A stretch of 64,000 nucleotides of DNA from Ureibacillus aquaedulcis. GTDB taxonomy: Bacteria; Bacillota; Bacilli; Bacillales_A; Planococcaceae. The stretch is from assembly GCF_030418165.1 (NCBI RefSeq), contig NZ_JAUHTQ010000003.1, positions 62,001 through 126,000 of the forward strand, written 5' to 3'. A program made the translations under genes and the position numbers. Below, piece by piece: positions 47,690-57,366 of this stretch; the stretch's first letter is position 1; each line of letters begins with the position of its first letter. The notes under the pieces are model-generated. The model was not told where the DNA came from, did no database searches, and was given only the letters and a program-made list of their open reading frames with translations.

Positions 47690-49681
47690 ATGAACAAAAA
47701 ACAAGAGCAATTAGAACACTTCAAATCTAACGACAGTAATCAACCCCTTACAACAAATCAAGGTCTTAAAGTTTCCGAAGATGAACATTCATTAAAGGTA
47801 GGCTCTCGTGGTCCAACGATTATGGAGGATTTTCATTTCCGCGAGAAGATGACGCATTTCGACCATGAGCGTATTCCTGAGCGGGTCGTTCATGCACGTG
47901 GAACAGCAGCACACGGCGTTTTCGAAAGCTATGAAGATGCCAGTGATATCACAAAAGCGAAATTTCTATCAGAAAAAGGGAAACAAACTCCTGTTTTTGT
48001 TCGTTTCTCTACCGTTGCTGGTTCCCGTGGTTCAGCAGACACGGTCCGCGATGTCCGTGGTTTTTCCACAAAGTTTTATACAGAAGAAGGAAATTATGAT
48101 TTAGTCGGCAATAATATTCCTGTCTTCTTTATACAGGATGCCATTAAATTCCCAGATTTTGTTCATGCAGTAAAACCAGAACCGCATAACGAAATTCCCC
48201 AAGCTCAAAGTGCCCACGATACGTTCTGGGATTTTATCGCAAACAACCAAGAAAGTGCCCATATGGTGATGTGGCACCTGTCCGACCGTGCCATTCCTAG
48301 AAGCTACCGTATGATGGAAGGCTTTGGCGTCAACACATATCGATTCGTTAATGAGGCTGGACAAGCTCATTTTGTTAAATTCCATTGGAAGCCAAAATTA
48401 GGCGTTCACTCATTAGTTTGGGATGAAGCTCAAAAAATTGCCGGAAAAGATCCAGACTTCCACCGCCGTGATTTATACGACAACATCGAGCAAGGGAATT
48501 TCCCGGAATACGAACTAGGTGTACAACTGATTGCCCAAGAAGATGAATTCAACTTTGACTTCGATATACTGGATCCAACCAAAATTTGGCCAGAAGAAGA
48601 AGTGCCTGTTCGAATTTTAGGAAAAATGACGTTAAATCAAAACGTTGATAATTTCTTTGCCGAGACGGAACAAGTGGCCTTCCATGTTGGGCATGTTGTC
48701 CCAGGGATAGATTTTTCAAACGATCCGTTACTGCAAGGCCGTTTATTCTCTTATACAGATACACAGCTGATTCGTCTAGGCGGGCCAAACTTCCATGAAC
48801 TGCCGATCAACCGTCCAGTGTGCCCATTCCATAACAACCAACGAGATGGATATGGACGTCAAACCATAAATGTTGGACCAGTCAGCTACCATAAAAATTC
48901 TATTCAGCAAAATACACCTGCACCTGTTCCTCCAAGCGAAGGAGGCTATGAACACTATCAAGAGAAAGTTGATGGTGTAAAGGTCCGTGCAAGAAGTCAA
49001 TCCTTCGAGGATCATTTTACGCAAGCACGAATGTTTTGGTTAAGTATGACCGATATTGAAAAAGAACATATTGTGAAAGCCGCTAGTTTCGAGGTCGGAA
49101 AAGTGGCCCGCCGTGAAATTCGTCAACAAGTAGTGGAGATGTTCGCGAATATCGATGTAGAATTGGCTACTCAATTAGCGATGAATGTAGGGGTTGAACC
49201 ACCAAAAATTAAGCAAGCTGTTGAAACAAACAAAACTTCCCCTGCCGTAAGCCAATTTGTGAATCCAATATTCTCAACTGAATCGAAAAAAGTGGCGATT
49301 ATTGTTAATGAGACAACTGAGAATCTAGACAAAATCCTGCCTACATTAAATGGTCAAAAAATCTCTGTTGAACTTGTCAGCGACAAACAACAAACAGTCC
49401 AAAACATCGTGGTTAACCATACGATGGATACAGCCTCTCCTGTCCTATATGACGGCATCATTGTTGCCGGTAAATTTGAAGAACCAAAGTCTAAAAATAA
49501 GTTAAACCATTTCATCGAGGAGACATACAACCACTACAAACCACTTGCCTTTTTGGTTGCAGCAGATTCGCAAAGTCCAATTGTGAACACAGGGGATGAA
49601 GGAGTAGTCCAAACGGTAGAGTCCTTCATCGAAGCATTGCGTATCGGCCGCCATTGGAATCGTCCAAACGCTATCGGCTAA
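47690..49681 (+). CDS. katE: large-subunit catalase (KatE/HPII-type)
   Basis: 663 residues, clade 2 monofunctional haem catalase. Catalytic His in [12 protein letters not shown] (His68), conserved Asn in VGNNIPVFF, haem-region [24 protein letters not shown] and the C-terminal flavodoxin-like domain (about 540-663, starting KVAIIVNET) that marks the large-subunit class. Destroys hydrogen peroxide. A sigma-B-type promoter lies upstream, and an SDR stress protein follows after 47 bases, as expected for general-stress genes. Confidence 0.95.
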   Translation: MNKKQEQLEHFKSNDSNQPLTTNQGLKVSEDEHSLKVGSRGPTIMEDFHFREKMTHFDHERIPERVVHARGTAAHGVFESYEDASDITKAKFLSEKGKQTPVFVRFSTVAGSRGSADTVRDVRGFSTKFYTEEGNYDLVGNNIPVFFIQDAIKFPDFVHAVKPEPHNEIPQAQSAHDTFWDFIANNQESAHMVMWHLSDRAIPRSYRMMEGFGVNTYRFVNEAGQAHFVKFHWKPKLGVHSLVWDEAQKIAGKDPDFHRRDLYDNIEQGNFPEYELGVQLIAQEDEFNFDFDILDPTKIWPEEEVPVRILGKMTLNQNVDNFFAETEQVAFHVGHVVPGIDFSNDPLLQGRLFSYTDTQLIRLGGPNFHELPINRPVCPFHNNQRDGYGRQTINVGPVSYHKNSIQQNTPAPVPPSEGGYEHYQEKVDGVKVRARSQSFEDHFTQARMFWLSMTDIEKEHIVKAASFEVGKVARREIRQQVVEMFANIDVELATQLAMNVGVEPPKIKQAVETNKTSPAVSQFVNPIFSTESKKVAIIVNETTENLDKILPTLNGQKISVELVSDKQQTVQNIVVNHTMDTASPVLYDGIIVAGKFEEPKSKNKLNHFIEETYNHYKPLAFLVAADSQSPIVNTGDEGVVQTVESFIEALRIGRHWNRPNAIG

Positions 49682-49728
49682 ACAACTATGAACAAACCAT
49701 CGTCAAATCTTAGGAGGTTCAAGTTAAC

Positions 49729-50649
49729 ATGACTCAAGAATCAAATAACGAATCCTATCCAAAGAATCCGAATTACAAAAAAGTCGAGCAAACCCAAGAG
49801 GTAACATTAACCGTCCCCGAACAAACGCAACAAAGTCAGCCCGGGATTGAAGGATTGATGGAACCAAGACCCATTATCGAAAATCCCGATTATCAGGGAA
49901 GCGGCAAATTAAAAGGAAAAGTTGCCCTCATTACTGGTGGGGATAGTGGGATCGGAGCAGCTACAGCAATCGCGTTTGCTAAGGAAGGCGCAAATGTTGC
50001 GATTTCGTATTTTGGTGCGCAAGAGGAAGAAGATGCAGAGCGTACAAAATCAAGAATTGAAGAACTGGGACAGCAATGCTTGTTGCTGCCTGGTGACTTG
50101 AGAGAAAAGCAACAGTGTCTCGATATCGTTACAAAAACAGTGGACACATTCGGCCAGCTTGATATCTTGGTTAACCATGTGGGTGTTCAATTTGAGCAAA
50201 AAGACTTCCTTGATATTTCGGATGAACAATTTGATGAAACGTTCAAGGTCAATGTTTACTCACACTTCTATACAACACGTGAAGCTTTAAAGTATTTAAA
50301 ATCAGGAAGTGCCATCGTAAACACGGCCTCTGTTGTCGCATTTGATGGAAATGATAAATTAATGGATTACACCATGACAAAAGCAGCAAGTGTAGGAATG
50401 ACACGTGCACTTGCAAAAAATCTTGTCAATAAGGGAATCCGTGTCAATGCTGTTGCCCCTGGCAGAGTGTGGACGCCGCTGATTCCGGCAAGCTTTTCTG
50501 CAGAGGAAGTAACTCAAGCCGGAAATCCAATGAATCGACAGGGCCAACCTTTTGAATTAGCTCCTGCCTATGTCTATTTGGCTTCGGACGATTCCCGTTT
50601 CGTTACCGGGCAAATCATCCATGTAAACGGCGGGCAAATTTTCGCCTAA
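49729..50649 (+). CDS. SDR-family oxidoreductase, general stress protein 39-like
   Basis: 306 residues. A 60-residue N-terminal extension rich in Gln/Pro, then a classical SDR fold: [28 protein letters not shown] (NAD(P) binding), LVNHVGVQ, catalytic Ser in [10 protein letters not shown] and [19 protein letters not shown] with Tyr and Lys. The C-terminal [20 protein letters not shown] is typical. Resembles B. subtilis GSP39/YdaD and YhdF. Co-transcribed with the catalase, so induced by stress; substrate unknown. Confidence 0.9.
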   Translation: MTQESNNESYPKNPNYKKVEQTQEVTLTVPEQTQQSQPGIEGLMEPRPIIENPDYQGSGKLKGKVALITGGDSGIGAATAIAFAKEGANVAISYFGAQEEEDAERTKSRIEELGQQCLLLPGDLREKQQCLDIVTKTVDTFGQLDILVNHVGVQFEQKDFLDISDEQFDETFKVNVYSHFYTTREALKYLKSGSAIVNTASVVAFDGNDKLMDYTMTKAASVGMTRALAKNLVNKGIRVNAVAPGRVWTPLIPASFSAEEVTQAGNPMNRQGQPFELAPAYVYLASDDSRFVTGQIIHVNGGQIFA

Positions 50650-50657
50650 TAAGATTG

Positions 50658-50697
50658 AAGAAGAATCAACTCCATGTTCTGGTGTTGATTCTTCTTT
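50658..50697 (+). terminator. terminator of the catalase-SDR operon
   Basis: AAGAAGAATCAAC / GTTGATTCTTCTTT stem just after the SDR stop. Confidence 0.85.
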
Positions 50698-50713
50698 GAT
50701 TATGTCAAAAGAA

Positions 50714-50747
50714 AAAAAGCAGGAAGGGCTTCCTCCTGCTTTTTTAT
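50714..50747 (-). terminator. terminator of the lipoprotein gene
   Basis: AAAAAAGCAGGA / TCCTGCTTTTTT arms; on the minus strand the U-tract follows the stop of the 120-residue lipoprotein. Confidence 0.85.
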
Positions 50748-50761
50748 TTTAAATAATTTTC

Positions 50762-51124
50762 TTATTCATGGGTTGTGTCATCATCAATATCGTTCTGATT
50801 TGCTGGACTGTCTACAGAAGGGTTATCGCTAGTTTCACCCTGCTGGTCAGTGCTGTTGTCATCACTATTTGTTTGTGTATCTGATTCAGTATCTGTTTCT
50901 GTTTCTGTATTAGTCTCGGTATTTGTTTCTGTATTTGTTTCTGTATTTGTTTCAGTGCTTCCGCCATCTTCTCCTTCGATGATGTTAACATCTGCTTCCC
51001 CATCTGTTGTTGCAGGTTCCTCCTCGTTCACATCTACATCTACATCTTCTTCGTCCTCTGCACAACCTGCCAACATTAAAAGAAGTGCTGATGCCGGAAT
51101 AACGGATTTCATTAGCTTTCTCAT
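50762..51124 (-). CDS. acidic low-complexity lipoprotein with Thr-Glu-Thr-Asn repeats
   Basis: 120 residues. Lipoprotein signal peptide MRKLMKSVIPASALLLMLAGC (lipobox LAGC, Cys21), then a highly acidic Asp/Glu segment and about five copies of the tetrapeptide TETN (about 57-76), followed by Asp/Ser/Thr-rich sequence. The repeat is 12 bases at DNA level (about 50895-50965). No folded domain is predicted by eye. A shorter paralogue with the same signal peptide lies 160 bases upstream. Function unknown; a surface spacer or a spore-related lipoprotein is possible. Confidence 0.8.
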   Translation of the reverse strand: MRKLMKSVIPASALLLMLAGCAEDEEDVDVDVNEEEPATTDGEADVNIIEGEDGGSTETNTETNTETNTETNTETETDTESDTQTNSDDNSTDQQGETSDNPSVDSPANQNDIDDDTTHE

Positions 51125-51287
51125 AATAATCCTCCTACAATTTAATAGATTTCTCTTTCATAGTTAATGTATACCCTTATTAAATCAGCCTCTAAACATC
51201 GTTTTTGAATAGTAAGTCAAAAGAAAAGAAGATGGGAGAAATCTAAAACACTATTTTCCATGTTGCTATCTAGGACTTTCTTCGGTA

Positions 51288-51569
51288 TTACTTATTAGAA
51301 CCAGTTGATGCACCATCAGTGCTGTCCTCACTATTGGGAGCTGTATAACCATCATCTTCTTCGAGAACGTTAACATCAGATTCCTCATTAGTTGGTATTT
51401 CTTCATTATTAGCTGGTACTTCGTTTTCATCGGTTTCATCATTAGTTTCTATATCTTCTATATCGGGTTCAACATTAGTTGCTGGTACTTCTTCTGTGTC
51501 TTCTGCACACCCTGCCAACATTAAAAGAAGCGCTGATGCTGGAACAACAGATTTCCACAATTTTTTCAT
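51288..51569 (-). CDS. acidic lipoprotein, paralogue of the TETN lipoprotein
   Basis: 93 residues. Signal peptide MKKLWKSVVPASALLLMLAGC is nearly identical to its neighbour's, with lipobox Cys21. The mature part is acidic and disordered-looking (many Glu, Asp, Asn; NEEIPTNEESDVNVLEEDDG) but lacks the TETN array. The shared ESDVN(V/I)(L/I)E(E/G) stretch shows descent from a tandem duplication followed by divergence or repeat expansion. GGAGG ribosome binding site. Function unknown. Confidence 0.8.
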   Translation of the reverse strand: MKKLWKSVVPASALLLMLAGCAEDTEEVPATNVEPDIEDIETNDETDENEVPANNEEIPTNEESDVNVLEEDDGYTAPNSEDSTDGASTGSNK

Positions 51570-51667
51570 ATTTATTCCTCCTACAATACATAGTTTTATC
51601 TTTCATGGTTATTAGATACCCCTATTGGCTTGGCTCACAAACATCCTTGCAAAATAGTAAATAAAGA

Positions 51668-51695
51668 AAAGAGCAACATTCGTTCGCTGCTCTTT
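51668..51695 (-). terminator. terminator of the CitMHS gene
   Basis: AAAGAGCA / TGCTCTTT stem followed by TCTTTATT on the minus strand, 25 bases after the transporter stop. Confidence 0.8.
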
Positions 51696-51721
51696 CCTTT
51701 GTTTAAGCTATTATTGAAATT

Positions 51722-53014
51722 TTAGAAAGGAATAATTCCCAAGATTACACTTACAACAATCATGACGATTGTTGAGCCGAATGCCCATTTCAAGACCATT
51801 CGCTGGAATTTCCCGAAATCTTCTCCTACCATCCCTACTAAAAGGTACGTAGACGGAACCAATGGACTCAGTAGATGCACTGGTAATCCCAAAAGTGACG
51901 CTCTTCCAATTAGAGCCGGGTCAATCCCGTACACAGCCCCTGCCTTGGCAAGTAATGGCAGTACGCCATAGTAGAAGGCATCATTGGACATAAAGAATGT
52001 AAACGGTGCACTCAGAATCGCTGTAATGACCGCAAAGTGTGAACCCATTGCATCCGGGATGTAATGGATCACGGAATCTGCCATTGCATCGACCATCTCT
52101 GTACCAGAAAGAATTCCTGTAAAGATCCCTGCTGCAAAAACCATTGAAACGACCGATAATGCGTTATCTGCATAATTGGCCACACGTTCTTTTTGGTCTT
52201 TGATTTTTGGATAATTGACAGTAATCGCGATTGCAAATCCGATCATAAACAATGCAACCGGAGGCAGCAGCTCAGAAATTAGCGCTACTAAAAGTGCGAT
52301 TGTTAATACGTAGTTGAAAATAATTAGTTTTGGACGTTTAAGCGCATCATCTTCTGCAGTAGCAGCAAGCTGAGCCATCGCTTGGAAATCTACTTCGATA
52401 ATACCAATGCGTTTTCTTTCCTGTTTACCAAGTATATATGCCATAAATACAACAAAAAGTGCTCCGCCGATCATGGCAGGTATTACTGGCGTGAAGACTT
52501 CGGACATTTCAAGATTCAAGGCTGACATTACCCGTGCAGTAGGACCGCCCCATGGCAATAGATTCATTACCCCTGAAGCTGACACTGCAATAGCTGCCAA
52601 AACGATCGGCTTCATGCCAATTCTTTTATAGAGTGGCAGCATGGCTGAAATGGTAATCATATAGGTTGTTGTGCCATCACCATCCAAAGAAATCATAAGT
52701 GCTAAAATTGCTGTCCCAATCGCAATTTTCACCGGATCCCCTTTAACGATTTTAAGAATGGTTTTAATCACAGGATCAAATACCCCTGCATCAATCAAAG
52801 TCCCAAAGTATAGTATTGCAAACAGGATCATAATCCCGGTTGGAGCTACACTTTTGATCCCTTCAAGCATCATTTCACCAATTCCGCTACCAAAGCCGCC
52901 AATGATGGCAAATACAGTCGGTATAGTAATTAAAGCGATCATCGCTGATAGTCGCCCTGACATAATCAGTATCATAAATGTTAATATCATTAAAAATCCT
53001 ATTAAAGCTAGCAT
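51722..53014 (-). CDS. CitMHS-family metal-citrate/dicarboxylate transporter
   Basis: 430 residues, about 12 hydrophobic segments. CitMHS features are MISLDGDGTTTYMITISAMLPLYKRIG and NLLPWGGPTARVMSAL, with the C-terminal SPLVPSTYLLVGMVGEDFGKFQR. B. subtilis CitM and CitH import Mg- or Ca-citrate in symport with protons. A CitST-like two-component pair encoded just upstream on the same strand and a perfect cre site support inducible, catabolite-repressed citrate uptake. Metal preference cannot be read from sequence. Confidence 0.92.
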   Translation of the reverse strand: MLALIGFLMILTFMILIMSGRLSAMIALITIPTVFAIIGGFGSGIGEMMLEGIKSVAPTGIMILFAILYFGTLIDAGVFDPVIKTILKIVKGDPVKIAIGTAILALMISLDGDGTTTYMITISAMLPLYKRIGMKPIVLAAIAVSASGVMNLLPWGGPTARVMSALNLEMSEVFTPVIPAMIGGALFVVFMAYILGKQERKRIGIIEVDFQAMAQLAATAEDDALKRPKLIIFNYVLTIALLVALISELLPPVALFMIGFAIAITVNYPKIKDQKERVANYADNALSVVSMVFAAGIFTGILSGTEMVDAMADSVIHYIPDAMGSHFAVITAILSAPFTFFMSNDAFYYGVLPLLAKAGAVYGIDPALIGRASLLGLPVHLLSPLVPSTYLLVGMVGEDFGKFQRMVLKWAFGSTIVMIVVSVILGIIPF

Positions 53015-53098
53015 CTGTCTCTCATCCCCTTAATCAATTCTGCTATAAAATCTTACTTGTTTACCCCGTATATACATATTAAAATAGAAATCACCATT

Positions 53099-53112
53099 TG
53101 TAAGCGATTGCA
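53099..53112. promoter_or_regulatory. cre site upstream of the CitMHS transporter
   Basis: TGTAAGCGATTGCA matches the CcpA consensus TGNAANCGNWNNCA at every defined position. It lies 85 bases before the transporter start. Confidence 0.85.
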
Positions 53113-53199
53113 AAATAATGTGTTTTAAAAACATTTAGAAAGTTTTGTTCATTGTGTTCACGGGCAATCCTTGAAAGTATCGCAATGGGGGAAATAGAA

Positions 53200-53233
53200 A
53201 AAGTGGGAACTCTTTTTCTAGAGTGCCCACTTC
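53200..53233 (-). terminator. terminator of the citST-like operon
   Basis: Minus strand AAGTGGGCACTCT / AGAGTTCCCACTT followed by TTTCTATTT. It separates citST from the transporter gene. Confidence 0.85.
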
Positions 53234-53264
53234 AAACTTAGATGATTAGGGGAGTTTATTTTAA

Positions 53265-53945
53265 TTACACTTTATAATATCTTCTTTCCGGTCTACCTAC
53301 CACACCATACACCACTTCGGCTTTGCATTGTTTGACGGTGATCAAATATTCCAAGTAGCGTCTCGCAGTCGTTCTTGAAGCACCTATTTGCTCACTCACT
53401 TGTTCCGCTGATAGTCCGGAACTGCTTGACTCCAGGACTTCTGTGACTTTGACCAGCGTAATTTCATCGATTCCTTTTGGCAAAGTAGTTTCCCTAGCAG
53501 CAGTGGTTGCTGCTGCTTTATTAAAGATTCGATTGACAAACTCCTGGTCTACTTCCTGCCTGGATTTAAGAAGCTGGGATTTTTGAAGATATTCCTCTAT
53601 TGTTTGGTGAAATGTTTCCATCTTAACAGGTTTTATTAAATACTGCTCGACCCCATAATTAAGTGCTTTTAATAGAATGTCTTTATCCGTGGCTGCTGTA
53701 ATCATAATAATATCGATATGGGGAAATTGCTTACGAATGGTCGGCAATAGCTCGGTACCAAGCTGGTCCGGCATATACACATCGAGTAAAAGCAAATCCG
53801 GATCATGTTCTTCCAGTAATTCGATGGTGTCTTTCCCGTTCAACGCTTTCCCTACTACTTCAATTTCCTTAAAATTTCCTAGGAATTTTTCATGAATCGC
53901 AGCGACACGAAAATCATCTTCTGCTATGACTGCTCTAATGTTCAC
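53265..53945 (-). CDS. citT: response regulator, CitT/DcuR-type
   Basis: 226 residues. Receiver domain (about 1-120) with phospho-acceptor in LLLLDVYMPDQLG, acidic pair AEDDF and Lys in YLIKPVKM, then a C-terminal HTH (about 175-215: LSAEQVSEQIGASRTTARRYLEYL) of the CitB/CitT class. GTG start behind AGGAGGG. It is transcribed together with the sensor kinase and should activate the downstream CitMHS gene. Confidence 0.92.
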   Translation of the reverse strand: MNIRAVIAEDDFRVAAIHEKFLGNFKEIEVVGKALNGKDTIELLEEHDPDLLLLDVYMPDQLGTELLPTIRKQFPHIDIIMITAATDKDILLKALNYGVEQYLIKPVKMETFHQTIEEYLQKSQLLKSRQEVDQEFVNRIFNKAAATTAARETTLPKGIDEITLVKVTEVLESSSSGLSAEQVSEQIGASRTTARRYLEYLITVKQCKAEVVYGVVGRPERRYYKV

Positions 53946-53950
53946 TGTTC

Positions 53951-55537
53951 TTACCCTCCTAAAGGTTTCTTAGGAAGATACACCGTGAATACCGTGTTCT
54001 CTTTCCCATTTTGTACTTCAATAATGCCCCCAAGTTCTTTTACTGCTTTGTTCGCATTGGAAAGCCCATACCCTCTTGGATTTTCTCCTTCTTTTGAAGT
54101 AAAGCCGCGGTCAAAGAGTGCAGGCATATCCTCATCCGAAATCCCGTGCCCATTGTCGCTAACTTCAAAAATGATATCTTCTCCTAAATCCGTGGCAAAG
54201 AATTTAATGCTTGGGCTTTTACTGCTGGCAACAGCCTCGAATGCGTTATCAATTATATTACCTAAAATAAGCGTCAGTTGCGAAAGATTGATATGCTCGG
54301 GGAGTTTATCGATATAGCTTTCCGGGTCAATTACCAGGAGAATCTTCTTTTCGGAAGCCTTCCCTAATTTGCCTAATAGGATGACCTGTACTTTCGTATC
54401 CATTATTTGTTTGAAGACAATCTGATTTTGAAATTCCAATTCGGAAGTTTCACCCTGAATCATTTTGATCGCTTCGTCGTACTCTCCCAATTGCAGCAAC
54501 CCGGACAATGCATACAACTTATTGGTAAATTCATGAGTTTGTGCTCGCAATTCTTCCGAGTATGTCTTCATTTCCGATAAGGTGTTGATCATTTGCTCGA
54601 TTTCGGTTTTTTCACGGAATGAAGCTACGACCCCTCTTACATTTTTTTCATCTAAAATGGGTGTACAGCTGACAATAATCGTTTTTTCTTTCCAGGTCAT
54701 CTCCTTATCGAACTGTGGGTGGCCTGTCTTCAATACTTCATATAACTGACTCGAAGGAAATAAACCATCAATCTTTGAATGCCGAACGGAACCGCTAATC
54801 CCAAGCAATGCTTTTGCCCGCTGGTTCATCGAAGTAATCATTCCTTTATTATTAATGGACAAAATTCCTTCTTGAACGGAATGCAATACAGCATTTTTTT
54901 CTTTGTAAAGGCCCGCAATCTCGTATGGCTCCAATCCTAGCGTATCTTTCCGTATACTTTTTGAAAGCAGGTAGCTTCCTATGATGGATGCGATTAATGC
55001 AAGTAGGGAAATTAGCATTTCTTTCGATAGGATTTTAAAGATTTGTTTTTCAATGTCCTCAACTAAAAACCCAACAGACACCACACCAATGATATCGCCA
55101 TCCTCATTGAAAATGGGAGATTTCCCGCGCATCGACTGGCCCAATGAACCCCGAGCTTCCGATACATAATATTCTCCTTTTTCAATGGCCCGCAGACTGT
55201 CGCCGCCGATCATTTTCTTCCCGATTTCGGATTCCTTTGGATGTGAATAGCGAATCCCCTCCGTATTGCCCACTACAATAAATTCAGCCCCTGTTTTCTG
55301 CCGGATTCTCTCCACGATCGGTTGAATGCGCTCAGAGGGCTTTTCCAATTCAAATGCCTCGATAATGGAAGGCATTAAGGAAACGGACTTTGATATTTCC
55401 AAAGCCAAGCGACCTCTGTCCTCCTCGATCTGCTTCCCATTCACATAGGTATAATAGGATGTTAAAAGAATTATTAATAAAACACTTAGAGATAAAGTTA
55501 ACCCTAGTATCTTTGTATGTAGTGATAGTTTCACCAT
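53951..55537 (-). CDS. citS: sensor histidine kinase, CitS/DcuS-type
   Basis: 528 residues. N-terminal helix (about 9-29), an extracytoplasmic sensor domain (about 35-170, with RYSHPKESEIGK typical of CitA/DcuS sensors), a second helix (about 175-192), a PAS domain (about 215-320), a phosphorylated-His region RAQTHEFTNKLYALSGLLQLG and the ATPase with DNAFEA, DNGHGI and GYGLSNANKAVKELGG. Senses citrate or C4-dicarboxylates outside the cell. Next to citT with a 5-base gap. Confidence 0.92.
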   Translation of the reverse strand: MVKLSLHTKILGLTLSLSVLLIILLTSYYTYVNGKQIEEDRGRLALEISKSVSLMPSIIEAFELEKPSERIQPIVERIRQKTGAEFIVVGNTEGIRYSHPKESEIGKKMIGGDSLRAIEKGEYYVSEARGSLGQSMRGKSPIFNEDGDIIGVVSVGFLVEDIEKQIFKILSKEMLISLLALIASIIGSYLLSKSIRKDTLGLEPYEIAGLYKEKNAVLHSVQEGILSINNKGMITSMNQRAKALLGISGSVRHSKIDGLFPSSQLYEVLKTGHPQFDKEMTWKEKTIIVSCTPILDEKNVRGVVASFREKTEIEQMINTLSEMKTYSEELRAQTHEFTNKLYALSGLLQLGEYDEAIKMIQGETSELEFQNQIVFKQIMDTKVQVILLGKLGKASEKKILLVIDPESYIDKLPEHINLSQLTLILGNIIDNAFEAVASSKSPSIKFFATDLGEDIIFEVSDNGHGISDEDMPALFDRGFTSKEGENPRGYGLSNANKAVKELGGIIEVQNGKENTVFTVYLPKKPLGG

Positions 55538-55642
55538 TAATCAGCAACCCTCTTATGTTCATTTCTCTTTATTCTAGCGGGATATAAATTTTCTATCAAA
55601 TTCTTTCCATATATGCTTTGCTTCGCGTTAAATGGTCGCCCC

Positions 55643-56032
55643 TTATTTTATGATAATTTTACAACCACCCTTTGTGTCTTCACCTACCAGCTTAACCGAA
55701 TACTTGTTGCTTTCTGCTTCAAAGCTGAATTCACCCTCTTCACTGGAAGTAAAGCTTTGTGAAAAGCATTCTCCCTTCATACTTCTCAACTCGATCGTCA
55801 GCGTTCCTCTTTCTACCATCACCGAGTAGTTCATCGTGAATGGATATCCTTTGCTTAAATCAAAATAATAGTATTCAAATCCATCAAACTTCTTATATGT
55901 TACTTCTACATGATCCTCGGAACGTTTCATGATATATTTGCCGTAAGTAGTAGTCTTTAGGCGAATAATCCCCTTTTTATAAAGCACAGCAATAATAATG
56001 ATGAACACACCAAGCATGATTAGATCTTCCAT
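55643..56032 (-). CDS. membrane-anchored protein of unknown function
   Basis: 129 residues. One N-terminal hydrophobic segment (about 5-17) then a soluble, probably beta-rich domain (TYKKFDGFEYYYFDLSKG, VERGTLTIELRSMKGECF, EGEFSFEAESNKYSVKLVG). The C terminus KGGCKIIIK resembles the end of a beta-sandwich. GGGTGA ribosome binding site. I do not recognise the family. Neighbours (CitS sensor, LysE exporter) give no functional hint. Confidence 0.7.
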   Translation of the reverse strand: MEDLIMLGVFIIIIAVLYKKGIIRLKTTTYGKYIMKRSEDHVEVTYKKFDGFEYYYFDLSKGYPFTMNYSVMVERGTLTIELRSMKGECFSQSFTSSEEGEFSFEAESNKYSVKLVGEDTKGGCKIIIK

Positions 56033-56112
56033 CTACTCGTTTCACCCTTTTCTTTATCTCTATCTATACGATACCTCAAGATACCCCGTTTTAGGAGAAA
56101 AATAAAAGCAGA

Positions 56113-56135
56113 CGCACTCCTTATAAGAAGTGCGC
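56113..56135 (-). terminator. terminator of the LysE-family gene
   Basis: Minus strand GCGCACTTC-TTATAA-GGAGTGCG followed by TCTGCTTTTATTTTT, immediately after the stop. Confidence 0.75.
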
Positions 56136-56141
56136 CCATTA

Positions 56142-56783
56142 CTACGTGCTATATAGTACATCTTTAAAATCGATAATGAATTCATATATAAAATAACAGC
56201 CGAAGCCAAATAGCAACATACCTGCAACGACTGAAGCCCACTTAATCATCTGCCGATTCATCACTTTTCTCGTCAAAGAAACGATCGTCAGCAATCCGAT
56301 ATCATGCAGGAGAATTCCTGATAAGATCCCAAGCGCCACGATGATAAATTGATTCATGCCATCCATATTATACGAATCTGCCAGCACTGCACCAAAAACG
56401 GAAATCCAGAAAACTAAATTTCCTGGAGAAACGGCTACCAACAAGCCATTACGGTACGTCGTGAAAAATGACTTGTTCACCTTTTCGCCAGATAGAGAAA
56501 TATCCTTATCTGCATTTTTGATAGAATCATAGGCAAGCATGAATAGAAAAATTGCGCCGATTATCCAGAGTGGCAGTTGAATGTAAGGTAAAGATAAAAA
56601 TCTCGCTAAGCCTAAGTACAATGCAATGATTAATAACACATCAATCGTCATACCGCCAATTCCTACAGCCCAGCCATGAATAAATCCATTTTTTAAACCA
56701 TGTTTCATCATTTCGACAGTAATCGCACCAACAGGCATTGCAATGGCTAGTCCAATCATGACATATGCAAGATACAAACTCAT
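56142..56783 (-). CDS. LysE/RhtB-family translocator
   Basis: 213 residues, six hydrophobic helices. Amino-acid exporter family, recognised by the N-terminal MIGLAIAMPVGAITVEMMKHGLKNGFIHGWAVGIG and the VSPGNLVFWISVFG segment near the fourth helix. Substrate cannot be told. The ribosome binding site is weak (GAAAGAAGTG). Stands alone between unknown genes. Confidence 0.88.
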   Translation of the reverse strand: MSLYLAYVMIGLAIAMPVGAITVEMMKHGLKNGFIHGWAVGIGGMTIDVLLIIALYLGLARFLSLPYIQLPLWIIGAIFLFMLAYDSIKNADKDISLSGEKVNKSFFTTYRNGLLVAVSPGNLVFWISVFGAVLADSYNMDGMNQFIIVALGILSGILLHDIGLLTIVSLTRKVMNRQMIKWASVVAGMLLFGFGCYFIYEFIIDFKDVLYST

Positions 56784-56887
56784 TTCAACACTTCTTTCGA
56801 AAATTGATTACTCCTTACGTCCGTTTATAAATATAATTTTATATGAATAATTATAACATTTCAATTCTCGCATTTATAATGTCTTAT

Positions 56888-57196
56888 TTATTCTGGCATA
56901 TTGTAACGCGGGAAAAAGTTATAGACCAAAAATGTCCCGAATAGCAGGAAGAAGGTCGGGCCAAAAATTGCGCCCTCTGTATAACCGAAGATCCCAAAAA
57001 CTAGACAAATGAGAGCAAACCATGAAGCCAGCGAACTGACAGTATACGTATAAATGGCGCCGATAAACGTCAGGGTCCGACCCAAAAATTGATCCGTTTT
57101 AGGCTCTTTTGCCAGATGAATGAAACTTAGAATAATGCTCCATACCAATAGTGCCGGGATTCCCCATAAAAGAATCCATCCGAATAACTGTACCAT
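56888..57196 (-). CDS. small three-helix membrane protein, unknown
   Basis: 102 residues with three hydrophobic helices (about 5-27, 42-68, 73-94) and short loops; C terminus FFPRYNMPE. AGGAGGGG sits just before the ATG, so it is surely translated. No family recognised. Confidence 0.72.
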   Translation of the reverse strand: MVQLFGWILLWGIPALLVWSIILSFIHLAKEPKTDQFLGRTLTFIGAIYTYTVSSLASWFALICLVFGIFGYTEGAIFGPTFFLLFGTFLVYNFFPRYNMPE

Positions 57197-57307
57197 TTCA
57201 CCCCTCCTTATTCTTCATCACTTTTCAATCTAGAATATATCTATGCCCTGAAGCGTTCTTCCCCTATTTTACCATAAAAAGTAATCCCCAAAAACGCACA
57301 TATATTA

Positions 57308-57335
57308 GGCACTTCCTTATACAATAAAAGTGCCG
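57308..57335 (-). terminator. terminator-like hairpin after the 166-residue lipoprotein gene
   Basis: GGCACTT / AAGTGCC with a 14-base loop, then TAATATAT on the minus strand. Confidence 0.55.
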
Positions 57336-57366
57336 CCTGTAAAGAATTATTATTCTACTTAAATCA

